A stretch of 54,004 nucleotides of DNA from Burkholderia sp. WSM2230 (GCF_000472445.1 NZ_AXAJ01000025.1:1-54004); one strand, 5' to 3'. Shown: positions 7,708 through 16,938, counted from the first letter of the stretch. Numbers and translations are program-made. Notes: generated by a model not told the origin, from the sequence alone.

Positions 7708-8946
7708 ATGGCGCAACGCACGCTCAAGCAGGCGCGCCTCGGTGTGCCAGGCAATGAGGAAGGCGCGGGACCGGGCGCGGTGTCCGCCGCGGCGCCTCGC
7801 GCGCGCACGCAATTGCCGGGCTACGAAACCATTGCGCTCACGCTGCAGGGCGGCGGTGCGCTTGGTGCCTATCAGGCCGGCGTTTTTCAGGGACTTCACG
7901 AGGCCGGTATCGAGCCCAACTGGCTGGCGGGCATTTCGATTGGTGCCTTGAATACCGCCATCATTGCGGGCAATCCGCCCGAAAAGCGCGTCGAACGGCT
8001 GTTGCAGTTCTGGGAGACCATCTGTCAACCGGCGTTCGGTCCGCCGCTGCCGGCGTTTATCGAACACGCGTTCTTCAACTCGAGCGACGCCGTACGCAAG
8101 GCGTTCACGGCAGCCCAGGCGATGGGCGCGCTAGTCGAGGGGCAAAAGGGCTTTTTTGTGCCACGCTTTCCGCCGCCCTTGCCAACCGTGTCGGGGCCGC
8201 CTCAGGCCGCCAGTTACTACGACACGGCACCGCTGAAAGCGACGTTGGAAACGCTATGCGATTTCGACCGCATCAACTCGCGGCAAATGCGCGTGTCCGT
8301 GGGCGCAGTCAATTGCGGCACCGGAAACTTTGCCTATTTCGACAATACGCAGACCACGCTCACGCCCGAGCACTTCATGGCGTCCGGCGCGTTGCCGCCG
8401 GGTTTCGCGGCGGTCGAAATCGACGGGCAGTACTACTGGGACGGCGGCTTGATGTCGAACACGCCGCTCTACGAGGTGGTGCAAACCACGCCGCGGCGCG
8501 ACACGCTCGCGTTCCAGGTCGATCTGTGGAGCGCTATCGGGCCGGTGCCGGACAACATCACCGACGTGCAGGGGCGCATGAAAGATATTCAGTATTCGAG
8601 CCGCACGCGTCTCGTGACCGACATGCTGCAGCGCTCGCAACGCTTCCGGCATGTGCTGCGCGAGGTGTTGGACCGCGTATCGCCGGAGCAGCGCGACGAC
8701 CCCTGGTGCAGGCTAGCGGAAGATCTGTCGTGCTCGAAGCGCTACAACGTGATTCATCTCATCTACCGGCACAAGGAGTACGAAGGCCACTACAAGGACT
8801 TCCAGTTTGGTCTGTCGACAATGCGCGAGCATTGGCAAAGCGGCCTTGATGACATCCGTCATTCGCTTTCGCAACCGGACTGGCTTGCCATGCCCGATAA
8901 CGACGCAGGTTTCGTCACGCACGACATTCATCGCGACTCGCGCTGA
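7708..8946 (+). CDS. Patatin-like phospholipase with DUF3734
   Basis: This 412-residue protein has an N-terminal patatin domain: oxyanion hole LQGGGALGAYQ (about 46-56), nucleophile Ser77 in GISIG, and the dyad Asp in WDGG. The C-terminal third matches the DUF3734 extension usually found with bacterial patatins. Expected activity is acyl-ester hydrolysis of phospholipid or another acyl lipid in the cytoplasm. It starts 10 bp after bdhA behind GGAGG. The bdhA-patatin pairing recurs in Burkholderiaceae and suggests a link to polyhydroxybutyrate or its granule surface, which is inference. A terminator follows. Confidence 0.92.
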   Translation: MAQRTLKQARLGVPGNEEGAGPGAVSAAAPRARTQLPGYETIALTLQGGGALGAYQAGVFQGLHEAGIEPNWLAGISIGALNTAIIAGNPPEKRVERLLQFWETICQPAFGPPLPAFIEHAFFNSSDAVRKAFTAAQAMGALVEGQKGFFVPRFPPPLPTVSGPPQAASYYDTAPLKATLETLCDFDRINSRQMRVSVGAVNCGTGNFAYFDNTQTTLTPEHFMASGALPPGFAAVEIDGQYYWDGGLMSNTPLYEVVQTTPRRDTLAFQVDLWSAIGPVPDNITDVQGRMKDIQYSSRTRLVTDMLQRSQRFRHVLREVLDRVSPEQRDDPWCRLAEDLSCSKRYNVIHLIYRHKEYEGHYKDFQFGLSTMREHWQSGLDDIRHSLSQPDWLAMPDNDAGFVTHDIHRDSR

Positions 8947-8977
8947 AAGAGGCGTCGCAAATTCCGAGCCGCAAATA

Positions 8978-9007
8978 GAAACGGCGCCCTCGAAGGGGCG
9001 CCGTTTC
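8978..9007. terminator. Bidirectional terminator
   Basis: A perfect 12-bp stem (GAAACGGCGCCC / GGGCGCCGTTTC) lies between the convergent patatin gene and tyrB. The A/T-rich ends of the arms can serve both strands. Confidence 0.8.
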
Positions 9008-9055
9008 CAGGTTCAGCTTCAGCAAGGTACGCTTGAGCGCGCCTTGCGAAACGCT

Positions 9056-10255
9056 TTACTTCAACACATGCGCAACCGCGTTGGCGACTACGTCCAGGTT
9101 ACGCGTGTTCAACGCAGCCACGCAGATGCGGCCGGTGCTGACGGCATAAATGCCGAACTCTTCGCGCAGGCGGTCGACTTGCGGCGCGGTGAGGCCCGAG
9201 TACGAGAACATGCCGCGCTGTGCATTGACGAAGCTGAAGTCGCGGTCCACGCCGCTCGCCTTCAGGCGTTCGACGAGACCATTGCGCATTGCGCGGATGC
9301 GGTCGCGCATTTCGGCGAGTTCCGTTTCCCACGTGGCGCGCAGGTCCGGCGAAGCGAGCACCGCGGCGACCACCGAACCGCCATGCGTGGGCGGGTTCGA
9401 GTAATTCGTGCGGATCACGCGCTTGAGTTGCGACAGCACGCGAGTCGCTTCTTCCTTGCTGCCCGTGATGATGGACAGTGCGCCGATACGCTCGCCGTAT
9501 AGCGAGAACGACTTCGAGAACGACGACGAAACGAACACGTTCAGTTCCGAGGCGGCAAAGAGGCGCACGGCCGCGGCGTCTGCTTCGATGTTGTCGCCGA
9601 AGCCCTGATACGCGATGTCGAGGAACGGCACCAGATTGCGTGCCTTGACCACCTCGACGATCTGCTTCCACTGGTCGACGGTGAGGTCGACGCCGGTGGG
9701 GTTATGGCAGCACGCGTGCAGCACGACGATGGTGCCGGCTGCGTAGCTGTTTAGCGCGCTCAGCATGCCGTCGAAGTTCACGCCGTGCGTATGCGCGTCG
9801 TAGTACGGGTACGAGACCACTTCGAAGCCCGCGGCTTCAAAGAGCGCGCGGTGGTTTTCCCAGCTCGGGTCGCTGATGGCGACCTTGGCGTTGGGGTCGA
9901 GGCGCTTCAGGAAGTCCGCGCCGATCTTCAGCGCGCCGGTGCCGCCCAGTGCTTGCGCCGTTACGACGCGGCCCGCGGCGATCAGCGGCGAATCGTTGCC
10001 GAGCAGCAGTTTTTGCACTGCTGCGTCGTATGCGGCAATGCCTTCGATCGGCAGATAGCCGCGCGGCAACGCGGCTTCGACGCGTGCCTTTTCCGCATCG
10101 CGCACGGCGCGCAGCAGCGGAATCTTGCCTTCTTCATTGAAATACACGCCAACGCCGAGGTTGACCTTGGTAGGACGCGGGTCGGCGTTGAAGGCTTCGT
10201 TCAGGCCCAGAATCGGGTCGCGGGGAGCAAGTTCGACGGCGGAGAACAGAGACAT
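9056..10255 (-). CDS. tyrB: Aromatic/aspartate aminotransferase
   Basis: The 399-residue class I PLP aminotransferase has the PLP-binding Lys248 in SSSFSKSFSLYGERIG, the HNPTG motif (184-188) and a C-terminal Arg in STGRICVAALN that binds the alpha-carboxylate. It is closest to the proteobacterial TyrB/AspC subgroup, which transaminates aromatic amino acids and aspartate with 2-oxoglutarate. TyrB and AspC cannot be separated by eye, so the symbol is provisional. It is a single gene divergent from uvrB. Confidence 0.93.
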   Translation of the reverse strand: MSLFSAVELAPRDPILGLNEAFNADPRPTKVNLGVGVYFNEEGKIPLLRAVRDAEKARVEAALPRGYLPIEGIAAYDAAVQKLLLGNDSPLIAAGRVVTAQALGGTGALKIGADFLKRLDPNAKVAISDPSWENHRALFEAAGFEVVSYPYYDAHTHGVNFDGMLSALNSYAAGTIVVLHACCHNPTGVDLTVDQWKQIVEVVKARNLVPFLDIAYQGFGDNIEADAAAVRLFAASELNVFVSSSFSKSFSLYGERIGALSIITGSKEEATRVLSQLKRVIRTNYSNPPTHGGSVVAAVLASPDLRATWETELAEMRDRIRAMRNGLVERLKASGVDRDFSFVNAQRGMFSYSGLTAPQVDRLREEFGIYAVSTGRICVAALNTRNLDVVANAVAHVLK

Positions 10256-10588
10256 GGTGGGTGGCCAGCAGTAGTAAAAAGAGGGCGGCTACGAGCATGC
10301 GCGACCGCGCCGGCTGCGTTTATGCAAAACGCAAGCGCCGAATGACGCAAAACGCGGACAACTGCAAGCGAGCGCAACTTCGCATTGTAACGAATCTGCG
10401 AACGTTTTTCGGACGATAACGTCCGTTGGCGGACTCATTTGCTTGAAAAAGAGGCAGGGCGGCGCCACATGCCTGACACGGGCTGAGTTGTGCGCGCTGC
10501 GATCCTACGCGGATCCGTTCAGTCCGTCCCCGATCCGGGTTTCTGCAACCCGTTAGAATAGTTTTTTGCCCAAGGCCGCTGCCGCCCC
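10256..10588. promoter_or_regulatory. Divergent tyrB/uvrB promoter region
   Basis: This 333-bp spacer lies between divergent tyrB and uvrB. An exact inverted repeat CGGACG-ATAA-CGTCCG (10410-10425) lies about 20 bases from a -10-like TACAAT on the tyrB strand (plus positions 10384-10389). A -10-like TAGAAT (10554-10559) lies before uvrB. No LexA-type CTGT-N8-ACAG box was found, so SOS control of uvrB is not supported here. Confidence 0.45.
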
Positions 10589-12682
10589 ATGTCCGAACAA
10601 CATCTGACAGAAGCCGAAGATACGCTCGACGAATCCAAATTCGTCCGATTCGAAGGCTCGCCGTTTCAGCTTTATCAGCCGTATCCTCCTGCCGGCGACC
10701 AGCCGACAGCGATCGACACGCTCGTCGAAGGCGTCGAGGACGGTCTCTCGTTCCAGACGCTGCTTGGCGTGACCGGTTCCGGCAAGACCTTCACGATGGC
10801 CAACACGATCGCGCGGCTCGGCCGGCCGGCTATCGTGTTCGCGCCGAACAAGACGCTCGCGGCGCAGCTTTACTCGGAATTTCGCGAGTTCTTTCCGCGC
10901 AACGCGGTCGAGTATTTCGTTTCCTACTACGACTACTATCAGCCGGAAGCCTATGTGCCGCAGCGCGACCTGTTCATCGAGAAAGACTCGTCGATCAACG
11001 AGCACATCGAGCAGATGCGTCTGTCGGCCACCAAGAGCCTGATGGAGCGGCGCGACGTCGTGATCGTCGCGACCGTGTCGGCCATTTACGGTATCGGCAA
11101 TCCGTCGGAATACCACCAGATGATCCTGACGCTGCGCACCGGCGACCGGCTCGGCCAGCGCGATATCATCGCGCGGCTGATCGCCATGCAGTACAACCGC
11201 AACGAAGCCGACTTCCAGCGCGGCTCGTTCCGCGTGCGCGGCGACACGATCGACATTTTTCCGGCCGAGCACGCGGAAATGGCCGTGCGCGTCGAATTAT
11301 TCGACGACGAAGTGGAAACGTTGCAACTCTTCGATCCGCTCACCGGACGCGTGCGTCAGAAAATTCCGCGTTTCACGGTCTATCCGTCGTCGCACTATGT
11401 GACGCCGCGCGATACCGTCGTGCGGGCCGTCGAAACCATTAAAGCGGAGCTCCGCGAGCGGCTGGAGTTCTTTTATAGCGAAGGCAAGCTGGTCGAAGCG
11501 CAACGCCTCGAACAGCGCACGCGTTTCGACCTTGAGATGCTGCAGGAACTGGGTTTCTGCAAAGGCATCGAGAACTACTCGCGGCATTTTTCCGGCGCGG
11601 CGCCCGGCGAGCCGCCGCCCACGCTGGTCGATTATTTGCCGTCCGACGCGATCATGCTGCTCGACGAGTCGCACGTGCTGATCGGCCAGTTAAACGGCAT
11701 GTATAACGGCGACCGCGCGCGCAAGGAAAATCTGGTCGACTACGGCTTCCGCCTGCCGTCGGCATTGGACAACCGGCCGCTGAAGTTCAACGAGTTCGAG
11801 CGCAAGATGCGCCAGGTCGTGTTCGTGTCGGCCACGCCGGCGGACTACGAGAAGAAGACCTCGGGACAGGTGGCCGAGCAACTGGTGCGTCCCACGGGAC
11901 TTGTCGATCCGGAGATCGAGGTGCGCCCCGCGCGCAGCCAGGTGGATGATGTGCTCGCCGAGATCAATGAGCGCGTTGCGGCAGGCGACCGCGTGCTGGT
12001 CACGGTGCTGACCAAGCGCATGGCCGAGCAATTGACGGAGTTTCTCGCCGACCACGGCGTCAAGGTGCGTTACCTGCACAGCGATATCGACACGGTGGAG
12101 CGCGTCGAGATCATCCGCGACTTGCGGCTTGGCACCTTCGACGTGCTCGTCGGCATCAACCTGCTGCGCGAGGGTCTGGATATTCCGGAAGTGTCGCTCG
12201 TCGCGATTCTCGATGCCGACAAGGAAGGCTTCCTGCGCGCGGAGCGCTCGCTGATCCAGACCATCGGCCGGGCGGCGCGTAACGTGAACGGCAAGGCGAT
12301 TCTTTACGCGGACAAGGTGACCGATTCGATGCGCCGTGCTATCGACGAAACCGAGCGGCGGCGTGCTAAGCAGATCGCCTTCAACCTCGAGCACGGCATT
12401 ACGCCGCGCGGCGTGGTCAAGCGCATTCGCGACATTATCGACGGTGTGTACAACGTGGACGACGCTCGCGCCGAGCTGAAGGAACAGCAAACCCGCGCCA
12501 GGTTCGAGGACATGTCCGAGAAACAGCTCGCGAAGGAACTGAAGCGCCTCGAAAAGCAGATGATGGAGCACGCGAAGAACCTCGAATTCGAGAAGGCCGC
12601 ACAAACGCGCGATCAGCTCGCGCTACTGCGGCAGCGCGTGTTCGGGGCGAACGTCGGCGATCACGTGTCGGGTGTCGAGTAA
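10589..12682 (+). CDS. uvrB: Excinuclease ABC subunit B
   Basis: The 697-residue UvrB has Walker A GVTGSGKT (residues 60-67), the DEAD-like DESH motif, the beta-hairpin block (SYYDYYQPEAYVP) used to open the DNA strands, the helicase C-terminal motifs INLLREGLDIPEVSLVAILD and QTIGRAARN, and a C-terminal UVR domain (about 640-690) that binds UvrC. It takes damaged DNA from UvrA and recruits UvrC for dual incision in nucleotide-excision repair. Length is normal apart from a short N-terminal leader before FEGSPFQL. A weak hairpin follows. Confidence 0.98.
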   Translation: MSEQHLTEAEDTLDESKFVRFEGSPFQLYQPYPPAGDQPTAIDTLVEGVEDGLSFQTLLGVTGSGKTFTMANTIARLGRPAIVFAPNKTLAAQLYSEFREFFPRNAVEYFVSYYDYYQPEAYVPQRDLFIEKDSSINEHIEQMRLSATKSLMERRDVVIVATVSAIYGIGNPSEYHQMILTLRTGDRLGQRDIIARLIAMQYNRNEADFQRGSFRVRGDTIDIFPAEHAEMAVRVELFDDEVETLQLFDPLTGRVRQKIPRFTVYPSSHYVTPRDTVVRAVETIKAELRERLEFFYSEGKLVEAQRLEQRTRFDLEMLQELGFCKGIENYSRHFSGAAPGEPPPTLVDYLPSDAIMLLDESHVLIGQLNGMYNGDRARKENLVDYGFRLPSALDNRPLKFNEFERKMRQVVFVSATPADYEKKTSGQVAEQLVRPTGLVDPEIEVRPARSQVDDVLAEINERVAAGDRVLVTVLTKRMAEQLTEFLADHGVKVRYLHSDIDTVERVEIIRDLRLGTFDVLVGINLLREGLDIPEVSLVAILDADKEGFLRAERSLIQTIGRAARNVNGKAILYADKVTDSMRRAIDETERRRAKQIAFNLEHGITPRGVVKRIRDIIDGVYNVDDARAELKEQQTRARFEDMSEKQLAKELKRLEKQMMEHAKNLEFEKAAQTRDQLALLRQRVFGANVGDHVSGVE

Positions 12683-12697
12683 GGTTCGACTGCACAG

Positions 12698-12725
12698 GGC
12701 GCGGCAATCCGCCGCGCCTCCCTTA
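12698..12725 (+). terminator. Probable uvrB terminator
   Basis: An 8-bp perfect stem (GGCGCGGC / GCCGCGCC, loop AATCC) starts 16 bases after the uvrB stop codon. It is followed by TCCCTT, so the U-run is weak. Confidence 0.5.
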
Positions 12726-12863
12726 CAGCCCAAAAGCCGCTCCAGCCACGCCCATCACCCCCACACCTCGTTCCTTAAGACACCCTTAAGACCCTGCTGC
12801 CACAAGGCTCGGCGTGCGTTCGCAATTGTTCCCGCAGACGAACAATGATAAACTCGCCCAATA

Positions 12864-12884
12864 TTGAGAATGGTTCGCATTAAC
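12864..12884 (+). promoter_or_regulatory. Fur box upstream of ftrABCD
   Basis: The sequence TGAGAATGGTTCGCATTAAC contains the inverted repeat AATG-N5-CATT and resembles the Fur consensus. It lies about 90 bases before ftrA. Iron repression of the ftr operon is the expected effect. Confidence 0.7.
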
Positions 12885-12971
12885 GTTCAACTATGCGATC
12901 TGCTTCGGTTTGTCGTCCGACGCACTGTTCCAATGGAATCGAATCGAATCAGATAAAAACAAGGAGTTTCA

Positions 12972-13520
12972 ATGCGGATTTCTTCATTTGTGCGTGGCGG
13001 CGTCGCAGCGGCCGCAGCGCTTGCGGCACTCTCGGCAACGGCAGCGGAATATCCGATCGGCAAGCAGCAGATCCAGGGCGGCATGGAAATCGGCGCGGTG
13101 TATCTGCAGCCGATCACGATGGAGCCGGAAGGCATGATGCGCAAGGCGTCGGACTCGGATATCCACCTCGAAGCCGACATCCACGCAGTCAAGAACAATC
13201 CGACGGGCTTCGCGGAAGGCGACTGGATGCCGTATCTGCAAGTGCGTTACGAGTTGACGAAAGCCGGTTCCAAAGACACGCAGAAGGGCGACCTGATGGC
13301 AATGGTCGCCAACGACGGTCCCCACTATGGCGACAACGTCAAGCTGCAAGGCCCGGGCAAATACCACCTGAAGCTGATCGTCGAAGCGCCGATGCAAACC
13401 GGCCACATGGCGTTTGGCCGTCACGTCGACAAGGAAACCGGCGTGGGTCCGTGGTTCAAGCCGATCACGCTGGAATACGACTTCACGTTCGCCGGCATCG
13501 GCAAGAAGGGCGGGTACTGA
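12972..13520 (+). CDS. ftrA: Periplasmic iron-binding protein FtrA (P19/Tp34 family)
   Basis: This 182-residue protein has a signal peptide (residues 1-25, cleavage after TATAA) and a P19/Tp34 domain (EYPIGKQQIQGGMEIGAVY..., with the Met- and His-rich metal-site elements EPEGMMRK, DIHLEADIHA, GPHYGDN and TGHMAFGRHV). P19 proteins bind copper and iron and deliver ferrous iron to an FTR1-type permease. It is first gene of a four-gene operon matching Bordetella/Brucella ftrABCD. The start follows AAGGAG, and a Fur box precedes the gene. Confidence 0.93.
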   Translation: MRISSFVRGGVAAAAALAALSATAAEYPIGKQQIQGGMEIGAVYLQPITMEPEGMMRKASDSDIHLEADIHAVKNNPTGFAEGDWMPYLQVRYELTKAGSKDTQKGDLMAMVANDGPHYGDNVKLQGPGKYHLKLIVEAPMQTGHMAFGRHVDKETGVGPWFKPITLEYDFTFAGIGKKGGY

Positions 13521-13637
13521 TCTCCCCGCGTCGTCGCAGCTTGCGATTGAGCGATGTGCGAGCGAGCTGTGACGGGTGAGTGAATGCAGCAGGCGGCGCG
13601 GGCTTTTCGCATCGCGCCGCGTTTTCTGGAAACGCCA

Positions 13638-13970
13638 ATGAGAATCAACCGAAAGATCGCGGTTCTTGCCTCGTCGATTTTGCTGGCGGGCGCGGCGCAT
13701 GCCGCCGATCTGCCCACCTTCAAGCTCGAAATGAACGACGGCAAGCTGACGCCGGCGCGCATCGAAGTGCCGGCGGGGCAGCGTATCAAGATCGAGGTGC
13801 GCAATACCGGCAAGGGCGCGGCCGAGTTCGAAAGCGTGCAGTTGCGCAAGGAAAAAGTCCTCGCGCCGGGAGCGGATTCGTTCGTGGTGATCGCTCCGCT
13901 TACGCCGGGCGAGTACAAGTTCTTTGACGATTTCCACCAGCAGGCGCAGGGCGTGATCGTCGCGAAGTAG
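13638..13970 (+). CDS. ftrB: Periplasmic cupredoxin FtrB
   Basis: The 110-residue protein has a signal peptide (MRINRKIAVLASSILLAGAAHA) and a small cupredoxin-like domain (PTFKLEMNDGKLTPARIEVPAGQRIKIEVRNTG...). In Ftr systems this partner is thought to oxidise or pass on Fe(II) on the way to the permease. Only one His (FDDFHQQ) is present near the C-terminus and no Cys, so a classical type I copper site is not evident. The ATG at 13638 begins the signal peptide; a longer frame upstream is unlikely. It sits between ftrA and ftrC. Confidence 0.88.
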   Translation: MRINRKIAVLASSILLAGAAHAADLPTFKLEMNDGKLTPARIEVPAGQRIKIEVRNTGKGAAEFESVQLRKEKVLAPGADSFVVIAPLTPGEYKFFDDFHQQAQGVIVAK

Positions 13971-14051
13971 CACGCGTTGCCGGGGCGGGCGCGGGGCTCG
14001 GCCCCCGCTACCGTCCGCGACAGTAGTAGCAGAGCAGAACGGGAGTGCTTG

Positions 14052-14897
14052 ATGGGTCAGATTCTATTCATCGTGTGGCGTGAGAGTGTCGAGGCGTTGC
14101 TGGTCGTCGGCATCCTGTACGCATGGCTGAAAAATGGCGACGACGACGCGCGCCGCGGTTTGCCGTACCTGTGGGGCGGCGTCGCGGCCGGCCTGATTGC
14201 GGCGGTGGCGCTCGGCGCGGCGCTGGTCGGCTTCACCGAAGTGCTTTCCGGCGACGCACAGGACTATTTCCAGACGGCCATGGTCCTGGTCGCCTGCGTG
14301 CTGATCGTGCAAATGGTGCTGTGGATGAAGCAGCACGGCCGCTCGCTGAAGCGCGACATGGAACAGTCGCTGCAGAAAAGTCAACGCGACTCGAACTGGT
14401 GGGGCGTGGCGCTGCTCGTCGCGCTCGCTATCGCGCGGGAAGGCAGCGAGACTGTGATCTTCCTGTACGGTCTCGGCTTCGGCCAGTCGGGTCACGTGGA
14501 CAGCGCCCAGATGCTTGCGGTCGCGATCGGCCTCGCGCTTGCGTTCCTCACGTTCTACATGCTGCAGCTCGGCGGCAAGATCTTCTCGTGGCGGCTCTTT
14601 TTCCGCGTCACCGAAATCATGCTGCTGTTCCTCGGCGCGGGTCTGTTCGAGACGGGTGTCGACAAGCTGATCGACAAGGAATTGCTGCCGACCATCGTCG
14701 ACCAGGTCTGGAACACATCCGCCATCCTCGACGATTCGAGCACCTTCGGCTCCCTGGTCGCGACGCTCACCGGCTATCGCGCGCATCCGGCGCTGATGAA
14801 CCTCGTTGCGTACGCGGTGTACTGGGCCGTCGTCTATCTTCTGCTGCGGCGCGCGAACCGCAAGCCGACACGGCAAACTGCAGAGCGCGCAGCATGA
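14052..14897 (+). CDS. ftrC: FTR1-family iron permease FtrC
   Basis: This 281-residue membrane protein has about seven hydrophobic segments. The first helix holds RESVEALLVVGIL (R10-E14) and a later helix REGSE (from R129), the two REXXE motifs that define FTR1/EfeU iron permeases and bind iron in the membrane path. It should move iron through the inner membrane. The ATG at 14052 directly precedes the first helix. Its stop overlaps the start of ftrD by four bases (ATGA), which implies translational coupling. Confidence 0.95.
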   Translation: MGQILFIVWRESVEALLVVGILYAWLKNGDDDARRGLPYLWGGVAAGLIAAVALGAALVGFTEVLSGDAQDYFQTAMVLVACVLIVQMVLWMKQHGRSLKRDMEQSLQKSQRDSNWWGVALLVALAIAREGSETVIFLYGLGFGQSGHVDSAQMLAVAIGLALAFLTFYMLQLGGKIFSWRLFFRVTEIMLLFLGAGLFETGVDKLIDKELLPTIVDQVWNTSAILDDSSTFGSLVATLTGYRAHPALMNLVAYAVYWAVVYLLLRRANRKPTRQTAERAA

Positions 14898-16300
14898 GTA
14901 CAGTCATGACCCGTCCGGGGCGTCTTGCCGCGGCGGGGCAGTGGATGCAGCGCCACGGCTCGGTGATCCGCGGTATGCAGTGGGTCGTGGTCGCGGTGTA
15001 TGCGCTCCTCATCATCGTGCCGGCGGTCATGCCGCTGCCGGACGAAAGCGCGCATTTGTGGAACAACCTGACGCTTGCCGCCCAGTTCGTGTTCTGGGGC
15101 ATCTGGTGGCCGTTCGTATTGCTTTCGATGGTGATGCTCGGACGCGTGTGGTGCGGCGTGCTGTGTCCCGAAGGCGCGCTCGCGGAATTCGCGAGCAAGC
15201 ACGGCCGTGGCAAGGCGATTCCGCACTGGATGCGCTGGGGCGGCTGGCCCTTCGTCGCGTTCGGCATCACGACCATCTACGGTCAGATGGTGAGCGTGTA
15301 TCAGTATCCGAAGGCGGTGCTGCTGGTGCTCGGCGGCTCGACGCTGGCGGCTATCGTCATCGGTCTGCTCTACGGGCGCGAGAAGCGCGTCTGGTGCAAG
15401 TACCTCTGCCCCGTGAACGGGGTGTTTTCGCTTCTGGCGCGTCTCGCGCCGTTCCACTACAAAGTCGATGAAGACGCGTGGCGCCGTTCGTACAAGAACG
15501 GAGAGCACGGCCATCGTGTGATTCCGATCAATTGCGCGCCGCTCGTGCCGTTGCGCAACATGAAGGGCGCGTCCGACTGCCATATGTGCGGCCGTTGCAG
15601 CGGCCACCGCGACGCGATTGCGCTGACGTGGCGCGCGCCGTCGTCGGAAGTGGTGCAGCTCGGCGACAAGAACGCGAGCGTGTGGGATACCGCATTGATT
15701 CTGTACGGCCTGCTCGGCATTGCGATCGGCGCGTTTCACTGGACCGCGTCGCGCTGGTTCATCGACCTGAAGATGTTCTTCGCGACCTGGCTCGTCGATC
15801 ATGACGTCACGTGGCCGCTCGACACGAATGCGCCCTGGTTCCTCTTCACGCATTACCCCGAACAGAACGACGTCTTCTCGTGGCTCGACGGCACGATGGT
15901 GATCGGCTACATCCTCGCGACGGCGCTGGTCTACGGCACCGTGCTGCTCGTGCTGCTGATGGGCGCGACGCGCATGCTCGGGCGTTTCAGCAGCGTGCGT
16001 TTGCATCATCTGACGCAAGGGCTGATTCCGCTTGCCGGTGCCGGCGTCTTTCTCGGTTTGTCGGCGACCACGCTGTCGCTGCTGCGCGCCGAGCATGTGC
16101 CGCTATGGTGGGCGTCCGACGTGCGCATCGCGATTCTGGCGATCGCCAATCTGTGGAGCGCATGGCTTGCATGGCTCGTCACGCGACGCTACAGGGAGCG
16201 CTTCGTGCAACGCGCACTCGCCATGCTCTGGTTCGCCGCGGCCCTCGCCGTGGTCGACAGCGCGTGGTGGCTGATGTTCTGGGGCTGGGCGTCGAAGTAA
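14894..16300 (+). CDS. ftrD: Membrane 4Fe-4S ferredoxin-type protein FtrD
   Basis: The 468-residue protein has several transmembrane segments and three cysteine clusters: CGVLCPEG (near 91), CKYLCPVNG (near 174) and CHMCGRC (near 234), all NapH/RdxA-like. In Bordetella FtrD is proposed to accept electrons from iron oxidation by FtrAB and pass them to the respiratory chain. The start overlaps ftrC. A strong terminator 72 bp downstream ends the operon. Confidence 0.92.
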   Translation: MSTVMTRPGRLAAAGQWMQRHGSVIRGMQWVVVAVYALLIIVPAVMPLPDESAHLWNNLTLAAQFVFWGIWWPFVLLSMVMLGRVWCGVLCPEGALAEFASKHGRGKAIPHWMRWGGWPFVAFGITTIYGQMVSVYQYPKAVLLVLGGSTLAAIVIGLLYGREKRVWCKYLCPVNGVFSLLARLAPFHYKVDEDAWRRSYKNGEHGHRVIPINCAPLVPLRNMKGASDCHMCGRCSGHRDAIALTWRAPSSEVVQLGDKNASVWDTALILYGLLGIAIGAFHWTASRWFIDLKMFFATWLVDHDVTWPLDTNAPWFLFTHYPEQNDVFSWLDGTMVIGYILATALVYGTVLLVLLMGATRMLGRFSSVRLHHLTQGLIPLAGAGVFLGLSATTLSLLRAEHVPLWWASDVRIAILAIANLWSAWLAWLVTRRYRERFVQRALAMLWFAAALAVVDSAWWLMFWGWASK

Positions 16301-16371
16301 ATGCGTTAGTCAAAGCGCTGTAGCGAAGCAGCTGGCCGCTGGGCTTGCTGAATCCGGCAACACAAAAACAG

Positions 16372-16413
16372 AAGCCGTGGAGATGACGTCGTTCATCTCC
16401 ACGGCTTTTTTTC
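16372..16413 (+). terminator. Strong terminator of ftrABCD
   Basis: A 14-bp stem (AGCCGTGGAGATGA / TTCATCTCCACGGCT) is followed by seven T residues. It closes the ftr operon. The rest of the 312-bp gap up to hemP (16414-16612) shows no gene, repeat or operator. Confidence 0.93.
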
Positions 16414-16612
16414 ATTGACATGACGGTGCGCGGCGTTTTCGTGCTCGCGTCGGCGGGAACCAAAAAAGCGGCCTGGCTGGCTGCGACGGCTGGCTTGGTG
16501 TCTGCACGAAGGGGTCTAGTTCTCGCGTGCAAGCCGTCGTGGCTGGCTAATGCCCAACACCTCTCAGAGGAGGTGGTCCCCACAATACCCGGTACTGCAA
16601 TCTCGTTCGTGG

Positions 16613-16879
16613 TTACTTGGTCAGGATCAGCTTGCCGAGACGCGTGGCGCGCAGTTGATACGTCTCGCCGTTATGCACGATGCTGATGTGACTGTGTCCC
16701 TGCAGCAAAGCCTCGCTGCGCACCACGCGCTCGGCCGTTTGTGCCGGATCGTTCGCACGGCTCGCTGCGGGCTGCTTTGCGACGGCTGTTGCCGTGGCCA
16801 CCGCGGGTTTCGGGCGGCTGGTCAACGCGGCGGCGGGGCGGCGCAGGCTGAGCGTGGAAGAGCGAGTGGTATCTGTCAT
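16613..16879 (-). CDS. hemP: Hemin uptake protein HemP/HmuP
   Basis: This 88-residue protein has a disordered Ala/Pro/Thr-rich N-terminal half and a conserved C-terminal HemP domain (about residues 55-88: SEALLQGHSHISIVHNGETY, then QLRATRLGKLILTK). HemP/HmuP proteins are needed for heme uptake; in Bradyrhizobium and Burkholderia they are described as activators of heme-receptor genes. No heme receptor or heme ABC genes are adjacent, so its targets must be elsewhere. A clear Fur box lies about 40 bases upstream. Confidence 0.9.
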   Translation of the reverse strand: MTDTTRSSTLSLRRPAAALTSRPKPAVATATAVAKQPAASRANDPAQTAERVVRSEALLQGHSHISIVHNGETYQLRATRLGKLILTK

Positions 16880-16915
16880 TCGTCTTTGCTGTTGCTTGAT
16901 TCGATGGATGAATTC

Positions 16916-16938
16916 TAAATGATAACCATTCCTATTTA
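16916..16938 (-). promoter_or_regulatory. Fur box upstream of hemP
   Basis: The sequence TAAATGATAACCATTCCTAT (continuing TTA) contains TGATAACCATT, a strong match to the Fur consensus half-sites. It lies 37-59 bases before the hemP start on the minus strand, where it can block RNA polymerase when iron is plentiful. Confidence 0.8.

Noticed and set aside
10553..10588. LexA (SOS) box before uvrB
   Set aside because: No CTGT-N8-ACAG sequence was found in the spacer.
14123..14893. Extension of ftrD into ftrC (725-residue frame)
   Set aside because: The extension is out of frame over ftrC; the ATGA overlap at 14894 gives the normal FtrD start.
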